Shown piece by piece: positions 1 through 13,118 of a DNA stretch of 64,000 bases. The translations under genes and the position numbers were made by a program. Positions within the stretch are counted from its first letter, which is position 1. Each line of letters begins with the position of its first letter. A model generated the notes under the pieces. It was not told the origin of the DNA. It did not search any database and was given only the letters and a program-made list of their open reading frames with translations. The stretch is from Aphis gossypii (Eukaryota; Arthropoda; Insecta; Hemiptera; Aphididae): contig NC_065531.1 in the NCBI RefSeq assembly GCF_020184175.1, forward strand, positions 63,876,806 through 63,940,805. Direction: 5' to 3'.

Positions 1-212
1 GATAAAAATATGAAGGTTATTTTAGGCCGTTTGGGTGAGAGAAATTAAGTAGAAAATAATAACTGCACAGAAAAAATAATATTGTGTCTTATTAAAAAAA
101 TAACAAATCGTGGCGGGGTTTCATAAATGCCTATAAATTCTTATCTCTAAACGTAAAATGTATTTTATGTTTGTATGAATATACTCATCCTAAAGTAACT
201 ATTTTCTAATAA

Positions 213-1560
213 GGGAATCGTAAGTTTCTACACGAGAGTAGCAGGTAGACAATTACATACGTTAAGTCCTACATATTATGTGATGTGTAAGTTCCTACAC
301 AAAAAAAAAAGGTACACGTGTAAGTTCCTACACTAAGTATATTATAAGTTATCAATCCACGTCTATAAAATACTGTCATACATTTTAACCCTTTATTCTG
401 TATAATATATAATTTATAAGCTATCTATCTAATTTAATTTAATAATTTAAAAAATAATAATTGTAATATAATAAATATAATAATTGTAAAAAAAAATATA
501 AGTGAAATAATTATTTTTTCATGTAACACAAACATAGAGTTTTTAAAACAGGGGTGTTTGGCTATAGATTTCATTTGGGCCAAGCTTGGTTTCGTAAAAT
601 ACAAAATATAGGTTATGCATCACAATTTAATTCAGTTGACGATGTAGGAAAATGGTTGATACATATTTTTGGACTTTCTTTTCTAAATCCAGAGGAAGTG
701 GAGGATTGTTTTACAGATAATTTTATGACAGATAAACCTGACAATTCAGCAATCACAGAATTTTGTGATTATTTAATTGATAATTATATTACAAATAATA
801 GTATTTTTCCACCGAAAATATGGGCTAAACAATCTTCTGATAGAATACACACGACAAACGCATTTACGCATGCGAAAATTTTCATTTGGATTTTAATTCA
901 AATTTTTATCATCAACATCCGCATATTTTTAAAATTATCGAAATTCTCAAATTATTTCAAGTTAATACATACATAAAAATAAGAACAACTGAGAGTAATT
1001 TAGTAATTAAAATAAGTCAAAAACATGCCGAAAAAAAAATTTTATAAATCAAAAAAATAAAAAATATTCAACTAAACAAATTAATCACTACGTAAAGCTA
1101 TAAGCTTCAGAAATAAACCTCATAAAATATAATATATATTTTTTTTTTATTGTTTTATTATATTAAAATTATTAAATTGATAATATTTATTAGGTTAATT
1201 ATTAAATATTGTTTTACTGTTGCACTGCTTTATATTTTTTACAATAAATGATGAATTATTATTATATTACAATTATTATTTTTAAAATTATTAAATATTA
1301 TATAAAATGCACTACTTATATTTTTTTTTTACAATAAATGATGAATTATTATTAGGTAAATTATTAAATATTATAAAGAATTATTTATTATATAGAATAA
1401 AGGGTTAAAATGTATGACAGTATTATAATATGATATAACTGATATTAAATTGATAACTTATAATATACTTAGTTTAGGAACTTACACGTGTACCTGCTTT
1501 TTACTATGTAGAAACTTACATATGTACCTTATTTTATCGTGTAGGAACTTACATTCGACC
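213..1560. mobile_element. Mutator-like (MULE) DNA transposon, inactive
   Basis: A 1.35-kb element with long, imperfect, inverted ends. Both ends carry repeated copies of a GTAAGTTYCTACAC-like motif (left about 213-350, right about 1455-1560 on the opposite strand), followed by shared inner inverted sequence (left about 320-400, right about 1385-1480). It is flanked by TTCTAATA(A/T), at 204-212 and 1561-1569, a target duplication of 8-9 bp with one mismatch in the ninth base. MULEs typically make 8-9 bp (often 9-bp) duplications. The interior holds a broken transposase whose sequence independently indicates a MULE. Ends and duplication are seen directly; the family assignment comes from protein resemblance and duplication length. 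Confidence 0.8.
554..1047 (+). pseudogene. MULE transposase C-terminal remnant, frameshifted
   Basis: The reading frame from 554 to about 862 resembles the C-terminal half of insect MULE transposases: GYRFHLGQAWFRKIQ, then KWLIHIFGLSFLNPEEV, then PPKIWAKQSS and TTNA. After TTNA the frame is lost by what looks like an 8-base insertion (about 863-870). The expected continuation (CENFHLDFNSNFYHQHP, then FKIIEILK) reads on in another frame from 871 to a stop at 1045-1047. The N-terminal DDE catalytic part is absent. No start codon can be chosen; the piece begins within the domain. It lies between the inverted ends of the surrounding element and cannot make an active enzyme. Confidence 0.8.
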
Positions 1561-2649
1561 TTCTAATATACCTTCAATTATTATCAATAAGTATCTAATG
1601 GATTTTTTTTTCTAATTAGGTACTAATAGAATAAATAAAAAATATAATTTAGTAGGTTGTTTAGTGCCTTTTTTATTTATGCCTTTTTTTGTTCCTTTTT
1701 TGATAATATTATTGTAGCAATAAATTACAAACAATTATAATATATATATTTTTTAATAATTGGTATAAATATATTGAGAAAAAATATCCCATTTAATATG
1801 AAGAAACTTTAATGAGGTTAAAAGTTATTTAGTGCGTAACTCTTTAATGTTGTTTTACTTGATAGAAGATTTCGAGTGTAGAACGTTAATGAGTAACATG
1901 TTAGATTATGTACGTAATAGGCATAACTTATTTAAAAAAAGTTCTTAAAAAAGCTTATGAAGAAAACTGAATTTAAAAAAATTAAAATAATAGGTTTTAG
2001 CACTAGAACATAATTTTGTAAGCAGTTTTTCCTCACCAAGACATGTGCGAATACCGGCAATACTAGTGAAAATTCGTGTTAAGCACATGCTAAATTTTGA
2101 CTTAAATATTTTTTTAATATAATTGGGGTTTTTGGTAAGGCGATAGGTACTGGAAAAATGGAGAGACGTCTTTTCAGCATTGGCCAACAATTTTTGTCGT
2201 TTGAGTTTTAAAACCTGACACGAAAATGCGTTAATAGTCATTTAAATTCATGCTAATTGCTTAACAACAATAAAAAAAAAAAGATGAACAATTTAAATAA
2301 ATGGAGTTAGTGAGATTTACGTTGTTAAATTTGAATTCAATAATAAATAATTTTAAATTATGATAATACTATTTTGAGCTGAAAAAGCGTATCATGCTTT
2401 TTCTCCTACAGTATTTTATATTTTATAATTTTATTTTTGTAACATGGTACGTTTCACACATTTTTTACCAATAACATTGCATACTCTCAAGTCCGGTATT
2501 AGATATCGAATATTGGTCATCGTTATATCAATCTTTTAATTATTAACAATAATGGAAACATAATATTATAAATATATAAAATCAAGTTTTGTTAGATATT
2601 ATTTTAACATTTCTAATGTTCAACTATTAATTTGATTTACTTAACCAGG

Positions 2650-2890
2650 GAATCGAAGAATGATGATGTATTGATTTTATAATGATGTGTGTACGAGTTA
2701 AATGATAGTTAAGTTCGCTATAAAATTCAACTTTGATTTTGAATACCGAATTGGATCTAGTTTATACTTTAAAAGGTTAAAATTTAAAATTCCTAGTTCT
2801 TTTTTTTATAATAGGGGAAAACAAATAACAAATTAAAGAAGAATAGGGTTTTTTTGGCTAAACCGGATTTTAACTAAATTGATTTAATCA
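2650..2890 (+). repeat. Dispersed ~1-kb repeat, head fragment
   Basis: Contains the family's head motif (ATGTATTGATTTTATAATG followed by ATGTGTG) and then the recurrent order of short blocks: a GGATCTAGTTT-like segment, an AAATTCCTAG-like segment and a GGGGAAAAC-like segment. The same order appears near 40.87, 43.21, 48.19 and 51.90 kb. The tail of the family is not evident here, so the copy seems truncated. Confidence 0.5.
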
Positions 2891-3559
2891 TTGTTTAATA
2901 AATACATTTATCACTTTTTTAATAATTTAAAACATATAATCTCTCATTGAGCTATAAGTAATAACTAATAACAAACGTAAAATTAAGTATTATTATATAA
3001 TATAAATGATATATAAATTATTATTATAGTTAAAATGGTAATAATTTAGTTACATAACGAAAAATTATATGAAGTTAATGTATTTAATAAGATTAGATTT
3101 CAAACAATTATATAATCTTATACTATTCATTAACACATCAGACATTTATACGTACCGTCGTAACATATCACAAATTATCAGTATTATAATAAATAATAAT
3201 TAATATGTACTTATAAATGTTTAAATAAGGTTTATCATTAATACAATAATTAGTATGAATTGCCAAGCGCTTAATCAAACAAAAATAAACTTTATACGAT
3301 TATTTTACATTGAATTTAACTATTTTGGATCAGCAAGTAATAAGTTATAATTTATAGTTTTTATAAGATCTAAATGAAAATTATAATTAATGGCCAGATA
3401 CAACTAAAAACTGTGAGTATCATGAAAAATATAAAAAATATGGTTGTTATATCATTTAGATTATTTTAATAATTTTATTTGTATCATTATCGTCTAGCAT
3501 TAGAGCTAATTATTGTAGAAAAAATTAGTGAGAAAAGAGATGATTTAGCCATATTATAA

Positions 3560-3765
3560 AATAGAAAACTCGGAAGATTGAGAATAGCTATGGAAATAAA
3601 TTTGAAAGAAAAGAGAAAGTAAGCAGAAGACCGATGATGAGATTGACAAATTATATAGAAATATAAAGTAAAGAGTGGTACGAAAATAGCTAGTTTGAGT
3701 GGTGCGAAGTTGGTGACAGAGCCCTAGGAGGTAGGAGGTGTAGGATAAAGGCAGTTGACTCATAT
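3560..3765 (+). pseudogene. Decayed non-LTR reverse transcriptase C-terminal fragment
   Basis: One plus-strand frame reads SRRPMMRLTNYIE, a stop, KEWYENS, a stop, and later DRALGGRRCR. This matches the usual order at the C-terminus of insect LINE ORF2 proteins (GRP..RW.D..E.D....G...W...A.DR..WR). Two in-frame stops and lack of the polymerase core show it is dead. The stretch is less AT-rich than its surroundings. Assignment rests on motif order only. Confidence 0.4.
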
Positions 3766-4888
3766 AGTTGTGTTTGAGGATGAAGAAAAAGAAAACAAAG
3801 AAGTTCATTATTATTATCTAAAATGCATTGATATGTGTGTAATTTTTTTTTTTTTTGTATGATACTGAATTTGCAACAAAGTTATATTTAAAACCTTAAA
3901 GATATACCACACAATATGTACTCGTACACTTAAAAAAATAATTCTAGTACGAACATTTTTCGTTTTAGGATTTTTAATGCAATTTGGGATATTAAACTTG
4001 TAGTACCTATAGAAAATATTTAGATTTATCGATACTATAAATGTAAAATGATTTAAAACCATATTTAAACAGTTATAACCCACCGAAAATTTCATTTTAT
4101 TTATTTTATATTTTTAAGTAGGAAATATATAAATATATTAATTGTAAAATCCTGTAGGTATATTGTTATATTTTATTCATATTTTTTAATGTGTTGTTAT
4201 ATTTATATTTATAATTATTAATACTTATACCGGTATTTACTATGTTTTAAATATTGATATATTACATTCTCGCGTTTAAGATAATCTCTCAATGGTTGTT
4301 GTTTTGTACATATCTACACACAACACAGCACACACACATATACACACTCATAATACATTATCTATATTATATATTATTGTGGATTTTATATAACAAAAAT
4401 AATATTATATAGTAATATTATATTTTTATGATTCTTATTATTATGTGGAATTTTATAGACAATATTGTAAAATACCATTATCTTCGGTACAAGTAGTAGC
4501 TGGCTAGTTAGTGTTGAACTTCTGGAAATTCTTGAGAAATAATATTCTTGTCAAGGGAAAGTCCTACTAGAATATTGAAATAAGAAATTTCTAGGAATAC
4601 TAAAAATTAAATTGTTTTTTCAATAATAATTTTTTTATTATTATATAGGCTGTTAGGTCATATGAATTATGCGTTATTATAATAAAACTTTTATAAATAT
4701 CATGTATTCATGTATTTTTTCATGTACCTATTCATAAAAAAATCCACTCAATACAAGTGTACCTACCATGTCTTTCGAAAATTTTTTAAAATTTTTAAAA
4801 ATCTGTTGACCTGTAACTCGGTCAATTTTAGGTGTAGGACTATTGTCAACGGATCAAAAAGTCATAGAAAAAAAATTATAACATAACA

Positions 4889-5261
4889 GCGGACACGAGT
4901 TTCGTTGTCATCATACTAATTGCGTACAGAGCTTTTATTTTAATAAAAACCACTTGAGTTGGGGACACAAATATTTCCCTTCACCACTTTTCAGGACTTA
5001 GCCAAGCAACCGAAAAATCGGTAGGTGGGATTAAAAATATGTGTGTTTTGCAAAAGAGCAATTGTTATTTTTAAAATGTTGTTAAATAATTTAATGTTAT
5101 TATATTATATAATTAAGTTTTAATTTTATGGCAACATTTTTTTTGAAACAGTTTGTATAAATGATATTCTACTAATTTCAATACTTGAATAGGTACTGCA
5201 ACATTTATTATAACAATAATTGGACATTTGTCCGCAATTAGTATCATATATTCGTGTCCGC
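4889..5261. repeat. Inverted repeat pair, probable decayed transposon
   Basis: The left arm at 4889-4924 (GCGGACACGA, then ATACTAATTGCG) reappears as the reverse complement at 5233-5261. Further GTCCGCAA-type copies follow at about 5288-5300. The spacing of about 310 bp and the tandem sub-repeats suggest a MITE or subterminal repeat of a DNA transposon. No target duplication was recognised. Confidence 0.35.
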
Positions 5262-7846
5262 AATTCGTATGTTACCATTTTAGATTTCGTCCGCAACTCA
5301 CGTGGTTTTTGTCACTTGGTCCACAATCGGAAACACTGCTATCTATCACAGCAAACCGTTTTTCAATCTAAGGGCCACCGGGCTGAGATATTTAGTGGTA
5401 CATATAAAACGGAACACACTGTGTATTATATTGTATATTGTTAAATATAAAGTAATTATATTTTTGAGTTTTTTATTTTAATCTTTTGATGGATAACATA
5501 CACCTTAAATTTTATATTACGAAACAGAATATGAATCAGCGTATTTCATTAATTAGCTTATTAGCTGATGTAACTTATAGGTGTTACAGTTATATAATTA
5601 TTTTAAGTTTAGAAAAGCGGAATGGTAGCCCACCATTTTTTATTGCATCTGTACTATTCTACTCTGCTCATAAAAACTTTAAATACATATAACTTATAAA
5701 CTACTATAGTCTAAAATTTGGTTTATTTTAAATCTAAGTTAAAAAATTAAATAAAAAATTATAAGAATAATAATAGTAAAAAAATAATATTTTTAGAAAT
5801 ATTTTATTTTAATATATTATATATTATATTATTTTATATTTTAATTTTTAGCTTTTATAATTATGATAAAAAAAAATATTTTCAAAAAAAGTTAATAGTT
5901 TATAAAAAAATAAGTGTTGTATTACGTGAATATAATATTATAGGTAATAAGTAATAACTAATAATATTTATTTATACTATATCATATATAAGTATTTATG
6001 GTTATTCGATTTTGAGTTAAAAAATCAATTTTGTCAAATAATGGTTTTTCTCAAATTTTATTTTTTATTTTAATGGCCTAATTTAAAAAATACCTAGAAT
6101 TTTAATTTTTGATCTCTTTGATCAATTCTTGTTTAATAGTTATTACCCAAATTGCAATGAGTGATGACAGACACTAAAATCAAAATTAAATCATACATTA
6201 TCGTAAAACCAATACATTTGTTATTTCACTCAAGGTTTCAAAATCTAAAAAAAAAAAAACCAAATTACACAATCTTATATCTTTATAAAATGATTTGTTA
6301 TTTGCATATTAAATATTTTTCTAATGCCATCTATTTTTTTTTATAACAATTTTATAAATTATAGAAAAATTCTGTTAAAAGAATATTTATGTATGCCGTA
6401 TTTCACACATTAATATTGTATAATAATATATTCAGAACTCAAACTGTAGAGTTTCTGAGCAATTCGATTTTTAACTTAACTAGTTACTTCTGAACTTTTG
6501 TGTTATTAAATCAATTATATCAAGCAGCAATAATAATATAGATATGCAGTATATATTATTTATATTATTGTTATCGATGATCAACGATGCGTGATGCCGT
6601 CATTTTAGAAAAAATAAAAATTAACATTAAAATCTAAAAATTAACAAAAATAAAAATAAATGATTGATTTTACGGTTTTACGAAAAACTCCAATGAAATA
6701 CATACTAGGTATATGGAAATACTATATAAAGTATAAATACTAAATTCTATAATTTAGTTTTGGATTGGTAAAAAATAAAGTGCATAAGAGTTGTATATAA
6801 AAAATATCTTTTTTTTTTAACTTAATAAGAAATCTTAAAAAATATGTATTCAATTTTAACTTAACTGAGTTAATCAAAAATCAAATTAACTTTAAATTTT
6901 TTTCTTACTGATACACATATATCATACACATCCACTTAACTTAACTAAGTTAAAAAAAATCATCAACTTACCCAGCCTTGATTCTTAGTAACGCATCAAA
7001 ATTTTGGAGGCTCTTATAATACAGTACTGTAGCTATTATACGTCCTGTATAATAATCTTTATATCATTTTATTGTATACAATTGTACCTATGTTGGAAAA
7101 ATAACGTAAAAATAACTTATATACTTATACTTTATTTAACATTTTAATTTCTGTAAATGTAAATAGAAAAAAGTTACTTAAAATTAAAATTGTTTAGAAA
7201 TTAAAATACAAAAACCAATATGCACTACTGAGTGCAATTTATTATGAAATTAATTCTATACAATTTATATTTACCCTTAATCTATTTATCACTAAAAATT
7301 ACTTTACTTATGATTCTAAATCACATCTTATACAAAAATTTCATAAAACAAATTTCTTTAATATTTATCTTCGCTTATTAATGATTACTATTTACTTAGT
7401 GAATGTTATTTAAGTATTTAAGAGTACATTTTAATTTCTCAAATGTCATTAGTTATACTATATAGTTATAGCTATATCATTTACAGTTCTAAATTTTGCT
7501 TAAAGAATTTTGTATAATTCGATTGTGATTATTCTACGATTTTGTCTACCAAGAAAAATACAGTTTTTAAATCGGAACAAAAAAAAAAAAAAAAAATCAA
7601 ACTGATATTATGGACACAAAACTATAATACAAGAAATATGGAAACATTTTGTGGTTACAAAGTCTGACAATTTTAACACGTTCTAATGAGTAAGTGCTAT
7701 AATTGTGTTACTATTTTTAATTATGTATTGATAGATAAAAATAATGTAGGTTGCATAACGGAAATTAGTTTTCATTACCTTTGTAAAATAAATCAAAAAC
7801 AAAGTTTATCTACTGGTGTAATTTTGTCATTATAAAAATAATTAAT

Positions 7847-8217
7847 TTCACCTTTGCTCTTTACATTTTGTATCCGTATTAATAATACACCTTATTTAAA
7901 CAGTAAAATATAATATATGTTTATTATAGTTCTTTAGTAAGTATATCTTATATATTTTTTATCAATATTTTTATGTGAAAAAATTTTCCCCTCCATTTAG
8001 AAGTTTATGAAAGCTGGTTAGCATTTATATTTAATACAATATAATTTATAAAATTAATTTCATACAAACGTTTATCATTGAATGAGTATAATATAATACA
8101 AAATAAATTATCATAGTTATTATATTTTTACTAGATTGTTATGTTTTATTATTTAAAATTTCTTTTCCTAATTTTATCACACTGATTAAAAATTTAAAGG
8201 TATTTAAAATATAAGGT
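7847..8217 (+). promoter_or_regulatory. Conserved upstream block of carotenoid cyclase/synthase copy 1
   Basis: This block is shared by three paralogues. It opens with TTCACCT plus a pyrimidine-rich CTTTACATTTTGTAT segment, has CCCCTCCAT at 7988-7996 (141 bp on), and ends with a splice-donor-like AAG|GTGAG (GT at 8216-8217). The same order occurs before copy 2 (21305-21632) and the fragment (37367-37692), the first two with identical 141-bp spacing. I infer a promoter plus non-coding first exon, spliced to the acceptor AG at 10701-10702 just upstream of the start codon. The transcription start is unknown. Confidence 0.5.
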
Positions 8218-8869
8218 GAGTACATTTTTAAATTAATAAAACTATAACTAAAACTATATAATAATATATTGTATATTTTTGTATTATTTATCGTTATTGA
8301 TTATATGTTATTGACATATATTGTATACAATGAAACTATTTTTGTAAATGACTTATTAAAATCACATTTCATGAATAGGTATTTTATTCCATAAAAATAA
8401 TTAAACTACTAAATTACTATGTTAATGTTATAAAATAAATAAATTAAACTTTTAATTTAGAATTTAAAATTTTTTTATTTAAAAATAGTTGACTCGACAG
8501 ATGTACAGTCTAAATTTTAATAAATTTATTTGTTATTACTTATTGTTTTGTATAATTTTTAAAAGCTTTTCAAATTTTTTAAACAAAGTAAAAACGTATT
8601 TCTGTAAGACTATTATATCTATTAACGATTGTGGTAATTTTATCACAGATATTCAATTTGAAAAGATCTTTTCCCTTTTGCACTTCGAAGTGAATTCAGA
8701 TTATATACAATTTTATGTGTTGTAGTGTGTGATAAATTCTATCGACAGTATTACGCTAAGATACGTATACACAATTTGTATACGTAATTTACGTACAAAG
8801 TTTAAATGTTCACACAATTTTTACATTATCATTTTCATTATTCGATAAAAGTTCCAAAATATTTTGACT

Positions 8870-9810
8870 ATTTTTGAGCTATTAATGAGTATAAGAAACA
8901 GAATTTTTTTTATAAATACCGATTAACAGTATTCGCTAGGTAGAAATGTTTGAGCATTTAATAACCAAGCTTATCATAAGTTTTAAATTTCTCAGTTAAA
9001 AAGTTTCCAAAGTCTATAGTCACAACATTTATTTAAAAGCATTTAAAATAAGAACTTTGAAAAAATTCCTTAAGAATCGTAAAAACTAGTATTTTATCTT
9101 ATAGTTAGAAATTCATAAAAAAATTTGTCTTTATACCTTTAGATTTAAAAATGTAATAAGTAAAAGATTTTTTATTAGGTAGTTATTCAACCTATAAGTG
9201 GAAAAAAATTCTACCGGAAAGCATAATACATTTTTATGAATTTTGTAAGTTCAAATATTTACGACATTTGATATTCACCTGTAAAATAATTATTTCTCCT
9301 CAAACAATGTTTGATATTTTATTGTATTTAAAAAAAAATAATAATGGATACTTAAAATCTTTATCAATTGTTTAGCTATCATTTTTATTTTATAATAACA
9401 TTTTCGAAATTTTAATTTTAAGTTTTTGGTTCACAAAAAATTACAAACTCTTTTGTATTAAAAATATATAGAAATTTTTTTTTTTGTATCTAATTTTGAA
9501 AATTTCATATGAAATTCCTCATAAATTATTCAATTTTATTAAATTTTGAGTTACATAAGTTGATATAATTTGGTATAAATATTAAATATTATTACCTATG
9601 ATGATTAAATTTAATAATATAGTAAATGAAATATTTTCCGACAAAGTTATATCATCTTACTATATTAGTATAATACTAAAAGTAAAGTAAACAACTTTAA
9701 TAGCTATATCAAATAAATATATTACTTGGTGATTAGGGTGACCGTTTCTGCTCAGAATAGTTTTGTTGTATACAATGATCTATTATCATCAAATTCAAAT
9801 TTAATATACT
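8870..9810 (+). repeat. Dispersed ~1-kb repeat, 3' portion with tail
   Basis: The tail motif at about 9733-9807 reads CTCAGAATAGTTTTG, then GTATACAATGATC, then AAATTCAAATTTAA. It recurs in plus orientation near 15.6, 41.16, 49.12, 52.85 and 55.63 kb. AT-rich sequence upstream of it resembles the interior of the longer copies. The left limit is approximate. Confidence 0.4.
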
Positions 9811-10727
9811 TATTATAATAGTGATCAACTCGGCACCTAATGTATAGGAGAACGATACTTACCATCACCTACCTTTTTTTTTTGCTTTTTGATTAATATA
9901 ATTTTTTTGATTTTTCGATGTATATTTTACTCGTGTCTCGTGTATTAAGTAAAAGTAAGCAACTTTAAAATAAGGTTAATCACGCTGTGGCTTATTATAT
10001 TATGTAAAATTGTTCAACATTTTTAAGTATGTTATGAAGTTTGAAGATCAAAATAAAATAAGTAAAATCTTATATAATATATTTAGTGTTGAAAATTCAT
10101 AAGCTGATGTAAGTTTTTTACTTTAGCTTAACTGATTTTTAAATTTTTAGGATATTAGTCAAGTATTATAAAAGTACTGGTTTGATGTTTTGATTACAAC
10201 ATTTTAAATGTAGATTTATTTTTATTTGGATAAACATATTGTATACAACTTATTTATGTATACTTTTGGTTTATAAGTGCACGTATGAATGTGTACTTAT
10301 TTTTTAGAGCTATAATTTTATAATGAAAAAACTTAAAAATATTCTTAGTGTCAACATTCAATAAAGCACTAAAATAAAACCTAAATAATTTTGAAAATTA
10401 TATCAACAGTAAAATGCTAAAATAAATGTTCTTCGTGAATTATAATAGTATTATCACTGTTAAGTTCGCCTATCACACCAGTGAATGATTTAAAAAAGGC
10501 TTACAGTTGTAAATTATTAAACAATAAATTCTCCTTTATGATAAATAATTTTGATATTTTAATAAATAACCAAAGAAAAATCAAATTGCTCAAGTAAATT
10601 AACCATTTATTAATTACAATATGTTGTTTATATATTAGATTACTGCAGTATACTTTTAGTGTTTTGGAAAAATAATATTAATAGTTGTTTTTATTGTTTC
10701 AGTTTTCGACTTCTGTAAAACGTCTAA

Positions 10728-13118
10728 ATGACAACCTACATAGATATCCATTTATTTTATATACTCCCGGTGATTGGTGTACTATCATTAATCACCCGAC
10801 CATTTCTCAACCGCTCAGAAGTTTTTAAAATTTCATTCATAAGTATCATAGCTTTTGTGTATACAACTCCATGGGACAACTATATCATCTACAATAAAGG
10901 CTGGTCATATCCATCCGAAAAAGTCTTAGGTGTTTTTGGATATGTACCTATTGAAGAGTACATGTTTTTTATTACACAAACAGTTCTGACATCGTTGTGG
11001 GCTTTGCTCTGTGTCCGATGGTCAACTCCGTGCTTAAATTTTAACTATGACAAACACAGTTACCAATTGATTCGATGGATACCGATAGCGTTTTTGGCCA
11101 TAGCCACTGTCGTAGGTTATATAATTACCATACCCGGACAACCAACGTTTTACTTGGGCTGTATACTATGGTGGGTATCTCCGGTGGTTATGTTCTTGTG
11201 GTACGGAGCAGGCAATTTTTTTGTGAAAAAAATAATTCCGTGTTCTTTTGCGGTCCTGGTTCCTACGTTGTACCTGTGTTGGGTTGATCAATTCGCCCTC
11301 AAGGAAAACATTTGGCATATCAATGAAAAGACAATGTTAAATATATTCGTCGCCGAAGACTTGCCATTTGAAGAAGCATTTTTTTTCTTTATATCAAACG
11401 TTATCATTGTCTTGGCGGGGACTTGTTATGATAAATCACGCGGTATAATAGAGACGTACACTTTGGAGTTTCCACAACGATTTAGTATTAGTTGGACATA
11501 TATTCGCCAAATGTTCTGGGCATTCGCAACATCAGAATATAATTTGCCACAAATCGTGACGGGAGATATAAAAGAAAGTATTGAAATTATTAAAGTCGCT
11601 TCAAAATCATTCACCACTGCCAGTTTTCTTTTTCAAGCCGGTAAGAATTTGTAGACGTTATATACATGTAAGGATAAAATTCAGTTCTCCAAATAAATTT
11701 GTTAATGTAAGGGACCGTCGGTCAATACATCACACTGTTTTATTTAGTGAACCATATGTCCATATAGTTAAAACTGATTCATGGTATAAAATTATTCTTA
11801 AATTCAGTGATAGCATTATCTTTATATCTAATATACAGGGTGTTCAATGAGCTTAGAAACAGTCATTATTAAATTATTTTGAAAATTAAATTAATCAGTT
11901 AAATAAATAAGTTAAATTTTTATGGAAAAGGCTTATTTCTGCATTACTTTTTATAAAAATTTGACTTTGAATTGAATAATTTATAATCGCATAATTACCT
12001 ATATTTAAATCACGATTTATAAAATTATACATGAGTTTATTATTTTTTATACTATGAGTTATTTAAATGATATGCAAATTTTCTTAAATATATTAATATG
12101 ATTGGGTTTTAAATTATATATATAATGTTTTTCTAATAGAAAATATTTTTTAATTTAGGAATTCGATTAGATTTAATCATTTTGTACTCATTTTGCCGTG
12201 TAACTGATGATATGATTGATAATGAGTTGGATATCGAAAAGAAAAAACGAAAATTTGAGTTAACCAAAAATTTTATCAACGAATTATTTTATGATAGGAA
12301 ATCAGATTATGATGTTGGAACAAAACCAAAAAAATTGAATATTGATTGGAAAAAGTATGAATCTGAATTAACTGACGTGGAGATGTCATCTTTTCGCTCA
12401 TTATCAAGAATCGCATTTTATTTGCCTCGTAAGCCTTTCGAAGAGTTACTTGCAGGTTACGAATGGGATATTGAGGGTAGATTAGTCAGAAATGAAGACG
12501 ATTTATTATTATATTCCACCTATGTGGCCGGAAGTGTCGGTGCATTATGTGTTTATGTAATGATGTACAGGTGCGATAATAACAATTTTGAACTTGTTGA
12601 AAACTATGATTATGTCATAGAAAAAGCATATCAAATGGGACAAGTGAGTATTTAGTTTTTATAATAAGATATTATACATATTAATTTATTGCATAAAACA
12701 TCAATTATATTTTAAGGCTTTGCAACTTGTGAATATTGCCCGTGATATCGTCACTGACAGCGAAACATTGGGTCGGTGCTATGTACCCACCGAATATATG
12801 GACGACGAAGACGAAGAAATAAAAATCTTATGCCAGGAAAAAAAACCAAGGTCTCTTGGTGATAAGAAATTAAAAAAATATTCCACACGTATAATCCACT
12901 TGGCCAATAAACAACAATTTGAATCGGTGGACGCTATCAAATGTTTGCCGCGAGAAACAAGAGGTTCGGTTCTAGCAACAACTGATATTTATCGAGGGCT
13001 TGTTTCTGCTATCCAGTCTAGTCCAACGTATCCGACTAGAGCTTCATTGTCAAAATGGAATAAAATTGTAATAGGAATTTATTCCTTATATATTAAAAGC
13101 ATTCAGTACGTTGTATAA
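10728..13118 (+). CDS. Lycopene cyclase/phytoene synthase, copy 1 (complete)
   Basis: Bifunctional fungal-type carotenoid enzyme of 599 residues. Exons 10728-11640, 12159-12643 and 12717-13118; introns of 518 and 73 bp, all GT-AG, the first in phase 1, the second in phase 0. Residues 1 to about 245 form the membrane-embedded cyclase domain with several hydrophobic helices, PWDNY (48-52) and the two PxEE motifs (PIEE 74-77, PFEE 213-216). The synthase part opens with SKSF (292-295) and has both aspartate motifs: DDMID (321-325) and RDIVTD (475-480). It should make phytoene from two geranylgeranyl diphosphates and cyclise lycopene ends. The start matches paralogues and follows an acceptor AG at 10701-10702, so a 5' UTR intron is likely. 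Codon use is AT-rich, unlike copy 5. The desaturase lies downstream in tail-to-tail orientation. Confidence 0.93.
11833..11860. repeat. Mariner-like terminal sequence in intron 1
   Basis: TACAGGGTGTTCAATGAGC resembles the terminal repeat ends seen in many Tc1/mariner-type elements (TA followed by CAGGGTG). A related string, ACAGGGTGATTTTTAAACA, occurs at about 27480-27500. No matching opposite end was found, so this is only a fragment or a chance match. Confidence 0.25.

Larger units (their letters stand above)
1570..7846. other. Gene-free AT-rich intergenic stretch
   Basis: No host gene is supportable here. It contains a head fragment of the dispersed ~1-kb repeat (about 2650-2890), a decayed reverse-transcriptase fragment (about 3560-3765), an inverted-repeat pair (4889-5261), a CA-rich patch near 4313-4350 and long runs of A/T. 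Open frames at 1945-2241 (-) and 5220-5444 (+) match no family I recognise and lack gene context. Confidence 0.6.

Noticed and set aside
1945..2241. 98-codon open frame on the minus strand
   Set aside because: No recognised domain, no splice or promoter context; possibly transposon-derived but not supportable.
5220..5444. 74-codon open frame on the plus strand
   Set aside because: It starts at a non-ATG codon and overlaps inverted-repeat DNA.
8489..8725. 78-codon open frame between the upstream block and copy 1
   Set aside because: No similarity, non-ATG start, AT-rich low-complexity residues; lies in the probable 5' UTR intron.
11075..11617. Open frames overlapping exon 1 of copy 1 on both strands, and equivalents in copies 2, 3 and 5
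   Set aside because: They are shadows of the conserved cyclase frame and show no conservation of their own.
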